This document shows positions 44,067 through 54,121 of a DNA stretch of 64,000 nucleotides, in pieces (position 1 is the first letter of the stretch; each line of letters opens with the position of its first letter). Both the position numbers and the translations under genes were made by a program. The notes beneath the pieces were generated by a model. That model had not been told where the DNA came from. It worked only from the letters and a program-made list of their open reading frames with translations, and did not search any database. Source of the DNA: Sandaracinaceae bacterium (GTDB taxonomy: Bacteria; Myxococcota_A; Polyangia; Polyangiales; Houyiibacteriaceae); contig JACKEJ010000007.1 in assembly GCA_020633055.1 (NCBI GenBank), forward strand, positions 372,001-436,000, given 5' to 3'.

Positions 44067-44553
44067 GAAGCCCTGGATCGCAGGCGACCTGCGCATCCCC
44101 GCCGCGGTCATGGCCGAGATCGAAGCCCACGCCCTCGAGGCATACCCCAGCGAGGCCTGCGGCTTCGTGATGGGGCCGGCCGAGACGCCGAACCTGCTGG
44201 ACGAGGCGCGCCGCGAAGAGAACGAGGCGGACAAGTACCACAAGCTGGACCCCGAGACGTTCCCGCGGACCAGCGCGATGTACTTCAAGATCAACGAGCT
44301 GCGCGCGCAGCGCACCTTCGACGCGGGTGAGGCCGCGGGGCGTCCGCTGAAGGTCATCTACCACTCGCACTGCGACGCGGGCGCCTACTTCAGCGCCGAA
44401 GACGCGGCCACCTTCGCCAGCAACGGTCAGCTGATGTGGCCGTGCGCGTACATCGTCGTGAGCGTGCAGCAGGGGGCCGTGGCCGAGCGGCGCCTGCACG
44501 TGCACGTGCCTGGCACGAACGACTTCGTCGAGAGCCCGCTGACCATCTTCTGA
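44056..44553 (+). CDS. mec: JAMM/MPN+ metallopeptidase (Mec, CysO-cysteine peptidase)
   Basis: 165 residues from ATG 44056, overlapping cysM by 11 bases. The complete JAMM zinc motif is visible: Glu in YPSEACGF (about residue 34) and HSHCDAGAYFSAED, which fits HxHx7SxxD. Mec releases cysteine from the CysO-Cys adduct made by CysM. Its insert DKYHKLDPETFPRTSAMYF is typical of bacterial Mec proteins acting on sulfur carriers. Because CysO here ends in GGR, this enzyme may also mature CysO by removing the Arg, as JAMM peptidases do for QbsE. Family identification firm; the second role is inferred. Confidence 0.92.
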   Translation: MSGEKPWIAGDLRIPAAVMAEIEAHALEAYPSEACGFVMGPAETPNLLDEARREENEADKYHKLDPETFPRTSAMYFKINELRAQRTFDAGEAAGRPLKVIYHSHCDAGAYFSAEDAATFASNGQLMWPCAYIVVSVQQGAVAERRLHVHVPGTNDFVESPLTIF

Positions 44554-44617
44554 CGCTGGGCTCGAAAACGTGTGCGCGCCGACGCAACGCGCCACGTGAG
44601 CGGCCGATGACGGCGGC

Positions 44618-45103
44618 ATGTCGAAGCCAAGCCCGCGTGTCCGTGTCATCGCCCCTCCCCCCGTCGTGCCGCTGGGTGTGCTCCAGCAGCGCGCGCGCAA
44701 GCTGCGGCGCGCCATGCGCAGCGAGCCGGACATCCGCGGCATCGCGGACGTCTTCTCGAAGGACATCATGAACGAGTCCGCGCTGCACGAGCACTCGGAG
44801 CTGGCGCGCGACCCCATCTTCTCCGCCCTGCTCGGCCCCGAGGGCCCCGTCTCGGGCAAGTTCCCGGGGCAGCGCTTCCAGGCCACCCTGTTCTTCTGCG
44901 AGCCCCTCGGTCTCTACCACGGGGCCGTTCGCTCCTCGGCCTTCTTTGGCTTCGCCTTCCGGTTCGCTGGCGACGCGCAGTCGGTCATCGTGCTCTGCAG
45001 ACCCGACCTGCGCGCCAACACCGAGTTCCTGCGTTTCACCACGTTGCCCGAGCCGAGCCACGGCCCGCGGCCGGTCGTCATGCAGCGCGGCGGCGTCTGC
45101 TGA
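44618..45103 (+). CDS. Hypothetical protein downstream of mec
   Basis: 161 residues from ATG 44618. I do not recognise the family. The first 25 residues are basic and Pro/Val-rich (RVRVIAPPPVVPLG), followed by a helical stretch with QQRARKLRRAMRSEP. A likely alpha/beta core follows: RFQATLFFCEPLGLYHGAV and FFGFAFRFAGDAQSVIVLC, then an ending RPVVMQRGGVC with a terminal cysteine. There are three cysteines in all. It is 64 bases after mec on the same strand and ends in a strong hairpin, so it may be the last gene of the cysteine cluster. No function is assigned. Confidence 0.6.
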   Translation: MSKPSPRVRVIAPPPVVPLGVLQQRARKLRRAMRSEPDIRGIADVFSKDIMNESALHEHSELARDPIFSALLGPEGPVSGKFPGQRFQATLFFCEPLGLYHGAVRSSAFFGFAFRFAGDAQSVIVLCRPDLRANTEFLRFTTLPEPSHGPRPVVMQRGGVC

Positions 45104-45128
45104 CTGGCGCGACGACGCGCGCAGTCAG
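45100..45128. terminator. 12-bp hairpin containing both stop codons of a convergent gene pair
   Basis: CTGACTG+GCGCG (45100-45111) pairs with CGCGC+CAGTCAG (45116-45128, one bulged G) around a 4-base ACGA loop. The TGA of the plus gene (45101-45103) and the TGA of the minus gene (45125-45127) are both inside the stem. It is placed to end or protect both transcripts. No T-run. Confidence 0.6.
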
Positions 45129-45628
45129 AAGCTGGGCGCCGCGGCGTGGGGAATGTCGAGCGGGATGCGCCACTGCCCGTCTTCCTCGACCAGCGGGACA
45201 TCGGCCGCCTCACCTGTGTTTCGGCCGCGCACGTGCACCACCGCGCGTCTCGGGCGCCCCTCCTGGATGCTCTCCTCGAAGGCAACTGGCGTGAAGCGCA
45301 GTCGGAACAGGCCCGGCACCAGCACGTTCCACGGCTCGTACTCGCCGCCAGCAAGCGACGCGGCCAGCTCCGCGCGCTCGCGCAGGGCCCCCTGAGTGGC
45401 GCTCGAGAGCAACGCGTAGGCACCCTGCAGCGCGTCCTCGTCCGCGAGCACCTCGCCCGAAGGACCGCTCCGCACGCCGCTCTCGTCCATCAAGCGCAGG
45501 AAGCGTTGCACGGTCTCGCTCGGGCCCGGTGGCGGGGGCGCTTGGCATGCCGTGAGACCGAGGGCCGCACACAACGTGATCGCGCACCAGGCGGTGTGAG
45601 CGACAGGTGTCGACAATGCGCGAACCAC
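45125..45628 (-). CDS. Putative lipoprotein
   Basis: 167 residues from GTG 45628; a TTG at 45616 is an alternative. The start region gives a short signal with Arg, hydrophobic AWCAITLCAALG and lipobox LTAC (Cys about residue 28). The mature part has a short PPPPGPSE linker, a helical repeat-like region (about 35-80), and a beta-rich end with FRLRFTPVAFEES, RRAVVHVRG and DGQWRIPLDIP. The WRI ending resembles NTF2-like or DUF4878-type lipoproteins with predicted roles at the outer membrane; this is tentative. It is convergent with the gene before it and divergent from the dehydrogenase operon. Confidence 0.65.
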   Translation of the reverse strand: MVRALSTPVAHTAWCAITLCAALGLTACQAPPPPGPSETVQRFLRLMDESGVRSGPSGEVLADEDALQGAYALLSSATQGALRERAELAASLAGGEYEPWNVLVPGLFRLRFTPVAFEESIQEGRPRRAVVHVRGRNTGEAADVPLVEEDGQWRIPLDIPHAAAPSF

Positions 45629-45823
45629 CGGTGCCGCGGGGTGGGGTCGCCTCGATGCTCGCACGCCCCCCGGGCGATCCGGCACCAGAGGCGGGGGCGC
45701 TTCGGGCGCACCACGTAGGCCAGCCTCGCCCGCCGTCACCCACGCGTCGCACGTCGACCGCTGCACCATCCGCGCGGGATAGCACGTTGACCCACTGGCA
45801 CCCAGGGACCAAGCTTGCGCCCG

Positions 45824-47014
45824 ATGCACGCGGCCCCCACGGACCCGACGGACCACCCGCAGCACGGCGCCCCCGCGGCCCCTACCGACCCGGCGCTCGG
45901 CCTGTATCAGGCGCTCGATCACGACGGGCTGGGCGTGCAGGCGGACAGCGCCTTCGAGACGGTGCCGCTGCCCGCCCTGCCTCAGCGCGTCGCGATGTAC
46001 CGCGGCATGCGGCTGTTGCGCCGGCTGGACGAGCGCATGCTCAGCAAACAGCGGCAGGGGCGCGTAGGCTTCTATGGGTCGGTCACGGGCCAAGAGGCGG
46101 TACCCATCGCGTGTGGCTTCGCGTCGCGCCCGAGCGACTGGGTCTTTCCGGCCCTGCGCGAGAGCAGCATCCTCCTCACCCGCGGCTTCCCGCTCGCCAC
46201 GTACATGGCGCAGGTCTACGGCAACGCGGCCGACGTCGCGAAGGGCCGCCAAATGCCGAGCCACATGGCCGGGCGGAGCGCCAACGTGGTCAGCTGGTCC
46301 TCGGTGATCGGGCCGCAGCTGCCCCAGGCGGTCGGCGCGGCCATGGCCGCCGTGCGGCGAGGCGACGACATGGTGGCGCTGGCTTTCAGCGGCGACGGCG
46401 CCACCAGCCAGGGGGACTTCCACGCGGCGCTCAACTTCGCGGCCGTGTTCCGCGCGCCCGTGGTGTTCGTCGTGCAGAACAACCAGTGGGCCATCAGCGT
46501 GCCCGCCGCGCGCCAGAGCGCCTCCGCCACGTTCGCCCAGAAGGCGGCCGCCTACGGCATGCCGGGCGTGCGGGTGGACGGCAACGACGCGCTCGGCGTG
46601 TACCAGGTGGTGGGCGCCGCGATGGCGCGCGCGAGGCGTGGTGAGGGCCCCACGCTGGTGGAGTGCTTGACCTATCGCATCGGCGCACACAGCTCGAGCG
46701 ACGATCCCACCCTGTACCGGAGTGAGGCCGAGGTGGCGCTGTGGCGCGCCCGTGACCCACTGGCCCGCCTGCGCGCCCACCTGCGGCACGAGGGCGCGCT
46801 CGACGACCCGACCGAAGCGGCGCTCGACGCTTCCGTGGACGAGGAGATCGCCACCGCGTTGCGGGAGTGCGAAGCCGCGCCCCCCGTGGCCTGCGAGACC
46901 CTGATGGACGACGTCTACGCGAGGCGCCCCGCGCACCTCGAAGCCCAACGCGAGGAGCTCTTGCGCTACCCTCGCGCGCACACGACCACGACCGAACCCC
47001 ACGGAAGCAAGTGA
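45824..47014 (+). CDS. 2-oxoacid (branched-chain-type) dehydrogenase E1 component, alpha subunit
   Basis: 396 residues from ATG 45824; a TTG at 45815 has AGGGA closer and is a real alternative. The thiamine diphosphate motif is FSGDGATSQGDFHAALNFA, and the AHSSSDDPTLYRSEAEV segment matches branched-chain 2-oxoacid dehydrogenase E1-alpha more than pyruvate E1-alpha. FYGSVTGQEAVPIACGF is the substrate-side start of the fold. It decarboxylates a 2-oxoacid and loads lipoyl-E2. The E1-beta and E2 genes are not in the window, although lpdA (E3) begins 2 bases after the stop. Confidence 0.88.
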   Translation: MHAAPTDPTDHPQHGAPAAPTDPALGLYQALDHDGLGVQADSAFETVPLPALPQRVAMYRGMRLLRRLDERMLSKQRQGRVGFYGSVTGQEAVPIACGFASRPSDWVFPALRESSILLTRGFPLATYMAQVYGNAADVAKGRQMPSHMAGRSANVVSWSSVIGPQLPQAVGAAMAAVRRGDDMVALAFSGDGATSQGDFHAALNFAAVFRAPVVFVVQNNQWAISVPAARQSASATFAQKAAAYGMPGVRVDGNDALGVYQVVGAAMARARRGEGPTLVECLTYRIGAHSSSDDPTLYRSEAEVALWRARDPLARLRAHLRHEGALDDPTEAALDASVDEEIATALRECEAAPPVACETLMDDVYARRPAHLEAQREELLRYPRAHTTTTEPHGSK

Positions 47015-47016
47015 CC

Positions 47017-48425
<1,409 letters not shown>

Positions 48426-48429
<4 letters not shown>

Positions 48430-49154
48430 TCCCCCGCTCCCCACGCCAACTGGACGTCTATCGCGCCGGGGTCATCCCCTACGCCGAAGCGCACGAGCTG
48501 CAGCGCGCGCTGGTGGAGGCGCGCAAGGCGGGGCGTATCCACGACACCCTGCTGCTGCTGGAGCACCCGCCCGTGCTGACCCTCGGGCGGGGCGCCAAGG
48601 CCGAGAACATGCTGTTCAGCCGCGAGGTGCTCGCCGCGCAGGGGGTCAGCGTGGAGGAGGTCGGACGCGGGGGCGACGTGACGTATCACGGGCCCGGCCA
48701 GCTGGTGGGCTACCCCATCATCGACCTGCACCCAGACCGCCTGGACGTGCGCAAGTACGTGGCCTCTCTCGAGGAGACCATGATCCGCACGGCCGCCGAC
48801 TACGGCGTACACGCCGAGCGCATCGAGGGCCTCAACGGGGCGTGGGTCGGTCAGCGCAAGATCGGCGCGGTCGGGGTGCGCATCAGCCGCTGGGTCACCA
48901 TGCATGGCTTTGCGCTCAACAACACCACCGAGCTGTCGCACTTCCAGCTCATCGTCCCCTGCGGCATCAGCGACAAGGGCGTGACCTCGCTCGAGCGCGA
49001 GACCGGCGAGGGCGTGCCCATGCGCGAACTCCAAGAGCGCGTGGTGCACCACTTCGCGAGCCTGTACGAGGCCGAGGTGACCTGGCACGAGGGCGCGCCG
49101 ACGCTCGACGAGGCGCGCGGCGAAGCCGCGGGCGCGACGGCCGCGGGGCATTGA
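48426..49154 (+). CDS. lipB: Octanoyl-[ACP]:protein N-octanoyltransferase
   Basis: 242 residues from the GTG overlapping the lpdA stop. LipB moves octanoate from ACP to lipoyl domains of E2 and GcvH. The family blocks are clear: LEHPPVLTLGRGAK, GRGGDVTYHGPGQLVGYP, catalytic Lys in QRKIGAVGV and Cys in VPCGISDKGVTSL. The C-terminus has a short Ala-rich extension. lipA is not adjacent. The placement after E1-alpha and lpdA suggests supply of lipoylated complexes. Confidence 0.96.
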
Positions 49155-49262
49155 CACCCAGAGCAACGGAGCCGCACGCCCAGGCGGGCTCGCGGCATTC
49201 CTCGCGCGGCTCATGAGACGCTGAGCCTGTTGTCGCGTCCCCCTCCATGCGACGGCTCCGCG

Positions 49263-49778
49263 CTAGCGCGAAGCGGCGCGCGCGAGGGCCCAGCGGGCGC
49301 CGTGATAGACCGCCAGCACGGGTGAGATCAACGCCGCCCCCAACGGCAGCGCGAAGACGTAGCCGTCCTCCCACAGCGCCCACGTGAGTGCGGCGCCAGC
49401 CAGCGCGAACAGCGCCGCCACCAGCGCCATGGGGCCGTGGTAGCGAGCGCGCTCTGCGGGGTCCTCGGACGCGGCCCGGGCGGCCTGCTTGGCCTGCTCT
49501 TGGGCCACGGCCTGCGTGAGCCCCACGGCGCGGACCTGCTCGAGCTCCCGCGACAGAGGCGTGAAGCCTGCACGCGCCCGGAGCGGGAGGAGCGCGGCTG
49601 CCCAGAGCAGCACCGTCAGGAGCAGCGCCAACACGTAGCCCAGCAGCCCCAGCAGGCCTGCGAGGTTGGACCACAGGCTAGACAGCGCCGCGGCGAACGG
49701 TCGCCCGAGCACGTACGCTCCGACCACCGGGAGCGGCAGCGTCAGAACCGCGATGAGCTGGTACAGCCGCTTCGACAT
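49263..49778 (-). CDS. Hypothetical membrane protein
   Basis: 171 residues. Four membrane helices are likely: about 8-28, 37-67 (LLGLLGYVLALLLTVLLWAAALLPL), 115-135 (MALVAALFALAGAALTWALW) and 140-158. A cytoplasmic helical loop (about 75-112) has a Gln/Ala/Glu-rich stretch. I do not recognise the family. It lies 4 bases after the stop of the Cys-rich lipoprotein gene on the same strand and is probably co-transcribed with it. Confidence 0.65.
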   Translation of the reverse strand: MSKRLYQLIAVLTLPLPVVGAYVLGRPFAAALSSLWSNLAGLLGLLGYVLALLLTVLLWAAALLPLRARAGFTPLSRELEQVRAVGLTQAVAQEQAKQAARAASEDPAERARYHGPMALVAALFALAGAALTWALWEDGYVFALPLGAALISPVLAVYHGARWALARAASR

Positions 49779-49782
49779 CGGC

Positions 49783-51216
49783 TCAGGGCGTGCAGGCGCC
49801 GTTCACGCACGTCTCGCCCACCCGGCACTCGTCCGTGGCCAGACAGTCGCTGAAGCACGCCTTGCCCATGGTCTGGGGATCACCGTCGATATCGCCGCAG
49901 GCGTAGCCCACCCGACAGTCGAGCGCGGTATTGCAGCTGCTCAGGCACACGCGTGTCCCCGCCCCGAGCTCAACGCAGGTGTTTCCGTCGCCGCACATGT
50001 CGGCCGGCATACCGACGGTGCCGCAGTCGAGGATCGAGCAGTACCCGCCTGGGTAGCCAGAATTTTGGGAGAAGCACACGCCCTGGCCGAAGGGGGAGTA
50101 GCACTCGGACGACGTCGTGCAGGGCGCGCCCACGTTGGGCTCCGTGACCGCGTTGTACTCGCCTGGGAGGCAGCTGCCGTTGTTGGGCACGGCCGCGCTG
50201 CGCCCGTCCCACACGCACGCGTAGCCCGTGCGGCAGCCCTGCGTGTTGTTGAGGTACGTGTTGACGTCGCCCTGCGTCACGCCCGTGCCCAGCGTGCAGC
50301 CCGCGAGGCACGCGGGGAAGCCGACGCCGCGGCTGTTGCACACGCTGCCCGCGCCGGCGCAGCCGTTGCCCGCGAAGTCGCAGCGGTACTTGCTACAGTA
50401 CCCGCCCGGGAACTCGAAGCTGGTCTCGTTCAGGCAACGGCCGTCCGCCTCGCACTCTTCGTTGAAGACGCACGGGTCACCCGCCACGGCGCCGGGCGTG
50501 CCCGGGTGCGTGCAGCGGAAGGTGTCGGGGTCGCACGTGGCTTCGGACCCCTGGTGGTAGACGAGCCGGTCGCCCGTGCCCGCGTCGATGTCGAAGCGCT
50601 CGATCATGCCGTTCATGTTCGTGTCTTCGCGCGAGATGCGGCACTCGTCGTCGGTCGTGCAGCCCGTGTCGCAGGCACCACGCAGGACGTCGCACTGATA
50701 GTTGTTGCGGCAGATGTCGTTGTCCACCGCGTTCGGCGTGCACTGCTTGAGGCAGACGTTGGCGTCGCTGAAGAGCGCCAAGCACGCGCCGCAGGCGTTG
50801 GCGCACGCGGCACGGTCCGCCGTCGAGCACGACCCCGACGAAGCGAGGATGGGCGCGCAATAGTTGCCCGGAAAGTCCACGAGCTCGTAGGTCTCCGCGC
50901 CTCCGTCGGGGAGGTCCAAGATGGGATCACGCGCACCACCGACGGGCGCGCGGAATTCCGTGATGCACTCGAGACCCGGGTTGCACTCGCGCGCGGCGCC
51001 GCGACAGGGGCCACCTATCTCGCCAGCGAGCGCCGCGGCGGTACATACGGGCGGTCCGAGGTCGACCCCGACGTCGTTCATGCCGGTGTCGCGGAACGTC
51101 GGCTGCATGTCCGCCCCCGCGTCCCGCCCCCCGTCGTCCCCACCGCAACCCGGCAGGCCGACGAGGCCCCCCAACGAGACGCAGGCAGAGAGGAGGGCAA
51201 GCTTGGGCGCGCGCAT
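49783..51216 (-). CDS. Large Cys-rich lipoprotein
   Basis: 477 residues from ATG 51216 (an ATG 18 bases upstream is less likely). The signal ends in lipobox GLPGC (Cys about residue 24), followed by an Asp/Gly-rich linker. The rest contains about 40 cysteines in repeating units such as CTTDDECR, GDPCVFNEECEADGRC, APCTTSSECYS and LATDECRVGETCVNGAC, close to the Dickkopf/Cys-rich repeats common in myxobacterial surface lipoproteins. Repeated motifs FPGGYCS and YPGGYCS show internal duplication. Probably an outer-surface, disulfide-rich adhesion or scaffold protein; function unknown. Confidence 0.8.
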   Translation of the reverse strand: MRAPKLALLSACVSLGGLVGLPGCGGDDGGRDAGADMQPTFRDTGMNDVGVDLGPPVCTAAALAGEIGGPCRGAARECNPGLECITEFRAPVGGARDPILDLPDGGAETYELVDFPGNYCAPILASSGSCSTADRAACANACGACLALFSDANVCLKQCTPNAVDNDICRNNYQCDVLRGACDTGCTTDDECRISREDTNMNGMIERFDIDAGTGDRLVYHQGSEATCDPDTFRCTHPGTPGAVAGDPCVFNEECEADGRCLNETSFEFPGGYCSKYRCDFAGNGCAGAGSVCNSRGVGFPACLAGCTLGTGVTQGDVNTYLNNTQGCRTGYACVWDGRSAAVPNNGSCLPGEYNAVTEPNVGAPCTTSSECYSPFGQGVCFSQNSGYPGGYCSILDCGTVGMPADMCGDGNTCVELGAGTRVCLSSCNTALDCRVGYACGDIDGDPQTMGKACFSDCLATDECRVGETCVNGACTP

Positions 51217-51297
51217 GCCCAGAGCTTCGCGCACCCACCCTCCCCCGGCAACCTCCGACGTGCCAACGCACCCGCGGACGAGAGCGGGCCGCCAGCG

Positions 51298-52359
51298 TTA
51301 GGCGCCCGTCGGTATCAGCAGCCAGTAGTCCAGGTCCAGGACCACGTTGGGGTGGTACTTTCCGTCCACCTTGAGGGGCACCTCACCCGTGCTCGGGTCC
51401 TCGTTCTTCACGCCCACAAGCCGCACGCGCAACGCGCCGCAGTCCGTCCGGCCCGGCAGCGGTTGCTTGTCCAGCACTTCGCTGTAGGCATAGATGGTGT
51501 CCCCGGCGAACGTCGGGTTCGCGTGCGCGCCACCGTTCCAGGCCAGGATCGCGAGCGCGTTCTCGAGCCCGTTGTAGGCCAGCGCCCGGGCCACGCTGAT
51601 CACGTGCCCGCCGTACATGAGGCGCCGACCGAAGCGCGTGCCCTTGGCCTGGTGCCCGTCGAAGTGGACCTTGGCCGTGTTCTGGTAGAGGCGCGTGGCG
51701 ATCGCGTGCTCCGACTCCTCGATGGTCATTCCGTCGACGTGGTAGATGCGCTCGCCCACCTCGTAGTCCCCGTAGAAGGCGCGCCCACCGGCGGCCCAGG
51801 CCTGGAAGCCCGAGAGGTCGAGGTGCGCGGGGACCGCCAGCTCGCTGACGGGCACCTCCGACGGCATCGACGGGTTGTCGTTGGCGTTCGTCGGCGTGTT
51901 CACGTCGCGCTTGTTGACCATCACCCAGCGGTAGAACGAGAGCACGGTCTCGCCGCGCTGGTTGGTGCCCGTGCTGCGCACCCAGACCACGCCGTTCTTG
52001 CCGCTGCTGTTCTCCTTCTTGCCGATCACCTCGCTGACCGTGCGCACCGTGTCGCCCGGGTAGACCGGCTGGTGGAACTTGACCGACGCGTAGCCCAGGT
52101 TGGCCACGGCGTTGAGGGACACGTCGTTCACGGTCTTGCCGAAGACCATGTGGAAGACCAGCAGGTCGTTGACGGTCTCGCGGGCGTAGCCGAGCGAGCG
52201 CGCGAACTCGGCCGAGCAGTGCAGCGGGTAGCGGTCGCCCGTGAGCCCGACGTAGAGCGCCTGGTCGCCCTCCGTGATGGTGCGCGGGACCGCGTGCACG
52301 AGCGTCGTGCCCGTCTCGAAGTCTTCGAAGTAGTTGCCTGGGTTGGTCTTGAGCGACAT
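51298..52359 (-). CDS. mch: Mesaconyl-CoA hydratase (double hot-dog MaoC family)
   Basis: 353 residues, the usual length. The N-terminus SLKTNPGNYFEDFETGTTLV and HAVPRTITEGDQALY, then LLVFHMVFGKTVNDVSLNA, ANLGYASVKF and YRWVMVNKRD, closely follow the Rhodobacter mesaconyl-CoA hydratase pattern as I recall it. GDRYPLHCSAEFARSL gives the Asp-His of the hydratase site. The C-terminal half is a second hot-dog fold. It hydrates mesaconyl-CoA to beta-methylmalyl-CoA in the ethylmalonyl-CoA pathway (acetate assimilation). No other gene of that pathway is in the window. Confidence 0.85.
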   Translation of the reverse strand: MSLKTNPGNYFEDFETGTTLVHAVPRTITEGDQALYVGLTGDRYPLHCSAEFARSLGYARETVNDLLVFHMVFGKTVNDVSLNAVANLGYASVKFHQPVYPGDTVRTVSEVIGKKENSSGKNGVVWVRSTGTNQRGETVLSFYRWVMVNKRDVNTPTNANDNPSMPSEVPVSELAVPAHLDLSGFQAWAAGGRAFYGDYEVGERIYHVDGMTIEESEHAIATRLYQNTAKVHFDGHQAKGTRFGRRLMYGGHVISVARALAYNGLENALAILAWNGGAHANPTFAGDTIYAYSEVLDKQPLPGRTDCGALRVRLVGVKNEDPSTGEVPLKVDGKYHPNVVLDLDYWLLIPTGA

Positions 52360-52564
52360 CCCCCGCGTCTACCACCCCTCGGGCCGGGCTTCCAGGGGCC
52401 TTCGCCGGAACGTCGGGCGTGAGCGACCGTGTACGGGAGGCTGCGTTCGCGGTAGGAATTGCCCCCATGGACCGCCGTCTCCTGCCTGCCGCCCACGGCC
52501 CGGTGTCGTGCGCCCTCCCGGTCGAGCCCGTGCGCCACGTCCACCACCAGGGCCGTTCGAACGG

Positions 52565-53314
52565 ATGACGGGCGCGCAGCACAGCCGCGGACCGCGTCCC
52601 CAGGACCCGGAGCTCTTCGCGCCAGCGCAACACGAGCGACTGCAGGCGGCGACGAGCGACCTGTCGTGGCTACTGGAGCGCGACTATGCCCTGCCCTCCG
52701 CGCTCGAGCTGGTGGGCAACCGCTACGGCCTGACGGTCCGGCAGCGCATGGCCGTGCAGCGCTGCGCCTGCACCGAGGCACAGCGGACCGAACGCGAAGC
52801 CCGCCGCGTGGACGTGACGCAGCTGCGCGGGAGACGCCTCGCCATCGACGGCTTCAACGTGCTGATCACCCTCGAGGGGGCACTCTCCGGCGGGTACCTG
52901 TTCGTGGCACGCGACGGCTGCGTCCGCGACGTGGCGTCCATCCATGGCACATACCGGCGCGTGAGCGAGACGGACGCCGCCATCGACACGGTGGGGCAGG
53001 CGCTCGCCGGATGGGGCGTGGCCCACGCGGTGTGGTACCTCGATCAGCCCGTGTCGAACTCCGGGAGGCTGAGGGCGCGCATCCTCGAGCGCGCGGCGCT
53101 CCACGGCTGGGCCTGGACGGCGGAGGTGGTGCACAACCCGGACCGCACGCTGGTGGCCGAGACGGAGTCCGTGGTCGTGAGCGGCGACAGCTGGGTGATC
53201 GAGAACGCGACGTGCTGGGCGAACCTGGTCGGCGAGCTCCTGCGCGCTGCCGGGCCCGCCGATTCTCTCGCGCGGGCCCACGTGGCGGACCTCAGCCTGG
53301 ACGAGCGACCCTGA
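52565..53314 (+). CDS. DUF434 domain protein
   Basis: 249 residues from ATG 52565; in-frame codons upstream are not protein-like. The N-terminal half has the DUF434 block LQAATSDLSWLLERDYALPS, ALELVGNRYGLTVRQRMAVQR. The second half has LAIDGFNVLITLEGALSGG (strand with conserved Asp-Gly-x-Asn), AVWYLDQPVSNSGRL and EVVHNPDRTLV, similar to the DUF5616 nuclease-like fold (NYN/PIN relatives with acidic residues). These proteins are mostly known from archaea and scattered bacteria; activity unknown. Its neighbours are unrelated. Confidence 0.75.
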   Translation: MTGAQHSRGPRPQDPELFAPAQHERLQAATSDLSWLLERDYALPSALELVGNRYGLTVRQRMAVQRCACTEAQRTEREARRVDVTQLRGRRLAIDGFNVLITLEGALSGGYLFVARDGCVRDVASIHGTYRRVSETDAAIDTVGQALAGWGVAHAVWYLDQPVSNSGRLRARILERAALHGWAWTAEVVHNPDRTLVAETESVVVSGDSWVIENATCWANLVGELLRAAGPADSLARAHVADLSLDERP

Positions 53315-53322
53315 ATCGTGGG

Positions 53323-54036
53323 CTAGAAGCGCATGTCGAAGGACAGCCCGCCGGGGCTGACGCCGGGAGACAGGGCGAGCGTGCGGCCGCGGCCGGTGTC
53401 CACGTAGAAGACGGCGTAGCGCTGAGGGCGCATCCCCAGCGCGAACAGCGTCAGGCCGAGCGCCTGGACGCCGGCGTCGAGCACGGCGAGACCCCAGCTG
53501 CCGCCGAGCAGGTAGTCACTGTGTGCGTTCTCGAGGAGAATGCCCAGCACGGGGATGGCCGTGCGGCGACTGTCCGCCCCGCTGTCCACCATGACGGCCA
53601 ATGGCAGGGCGTAGGATCCCACGAACACGCCGACTCCGACGAAGGCGAGCACCAACCGGCGACGCTCGATGACCTCGACTCCTGCGGGGGCCGCCTCGGA
53701 ACGACCCAGCCGCTCGAGCCGACGACGGCCACGGTAGGGCACCTGGCCGGGCGGCACATAGGCCTGTTGCGCGTAGGGCTGCTGCGCGGGGTACGGCTGC
53801 GCGGGGTACGGCTGCGTCTGCGCAGGGTACGGCTGCGTCTGCGGCGCGGGGTACGGCTGCGCAGGCGGCGGGGGCGCATCCGAGTAGCCGGGAGGGACGT
53901 AGTAGTCGTCGTTCTGGACCGGCGGACCGATGGGGTCGCCCTGCGCCTGCGCGGACCCGGCCAACACGAGCATGGCGAGGAACGCGAGCCAAGGCGCCAC
54001 CGCACACCACCTGCAGAACAGCACCCGATCATCCAT
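53323..54036 (-). CDS. Proline/tyrosine-rich envelope protein with signal peptide
   Basis: 237 residues from ATG 54036. A signal peptide (hydrophobic APWLAFLAMLVLAGSA, cleavage near AQAQG) is followed by a disordered region with PYPAQ-type repeats (QPYPAPQTQPYPAQTQ, about 55-90). Two or three membrane segments then follow (LVLAFVGVGVFVGSYALPLAV, GILLEN..., VLDAGVQALGLTLFALGM) and a beta-like end. I do not recognise the domain; myxobacterial genomes hold many such Pro-rich membrane proteins. Its promoter element is 7 bases before the ATG. Confidence 0.65.
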   Translation of the reverse strand: MDDRVLFCRWCAVAPWLAFLAMLVLAGSAQAQGDPIGPPVQNDDYYVPPGYSDAPPPPAQPYPAPQTQPYPAQTQPYPAQPYPAQQPYAQQAYVPPGQVPYRGRRRLERLGRSEAAPAGVEVIERRRLVLAFVGVGVFVGSYALPLAVMVDSGADSRRTAIPVLGILLENAHSDYLLGGSWGLAVLDAGVQALGLTLFALGMRPQRYAVFYVDTGRGRTLALSPGVSPGGLSFDMRF

Positions 54037-54043
54037 GTCCGCG

Positions 54044-54052
54044 ATGCTAGCA
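54044..54052 (-). promoter_or_regulatory. Extended -10 element TGCTAGCAT, leaderless start at 54036
   Basis: On the minus strand TGCTAGCAT ends 7 bases before ATG 54036, the same spacing as before the oxoprolinase gene. Transcription would begin at the start codon or one base before it. Confidence 0.45.
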
Positions 54053-54121
54053 GCCCGAGCGCGCCGCGGCGAACGGCGTCTGCGGGTGGCGCCAGGACGA
54101 CGCCGTCGGCATGCTCCCGTG

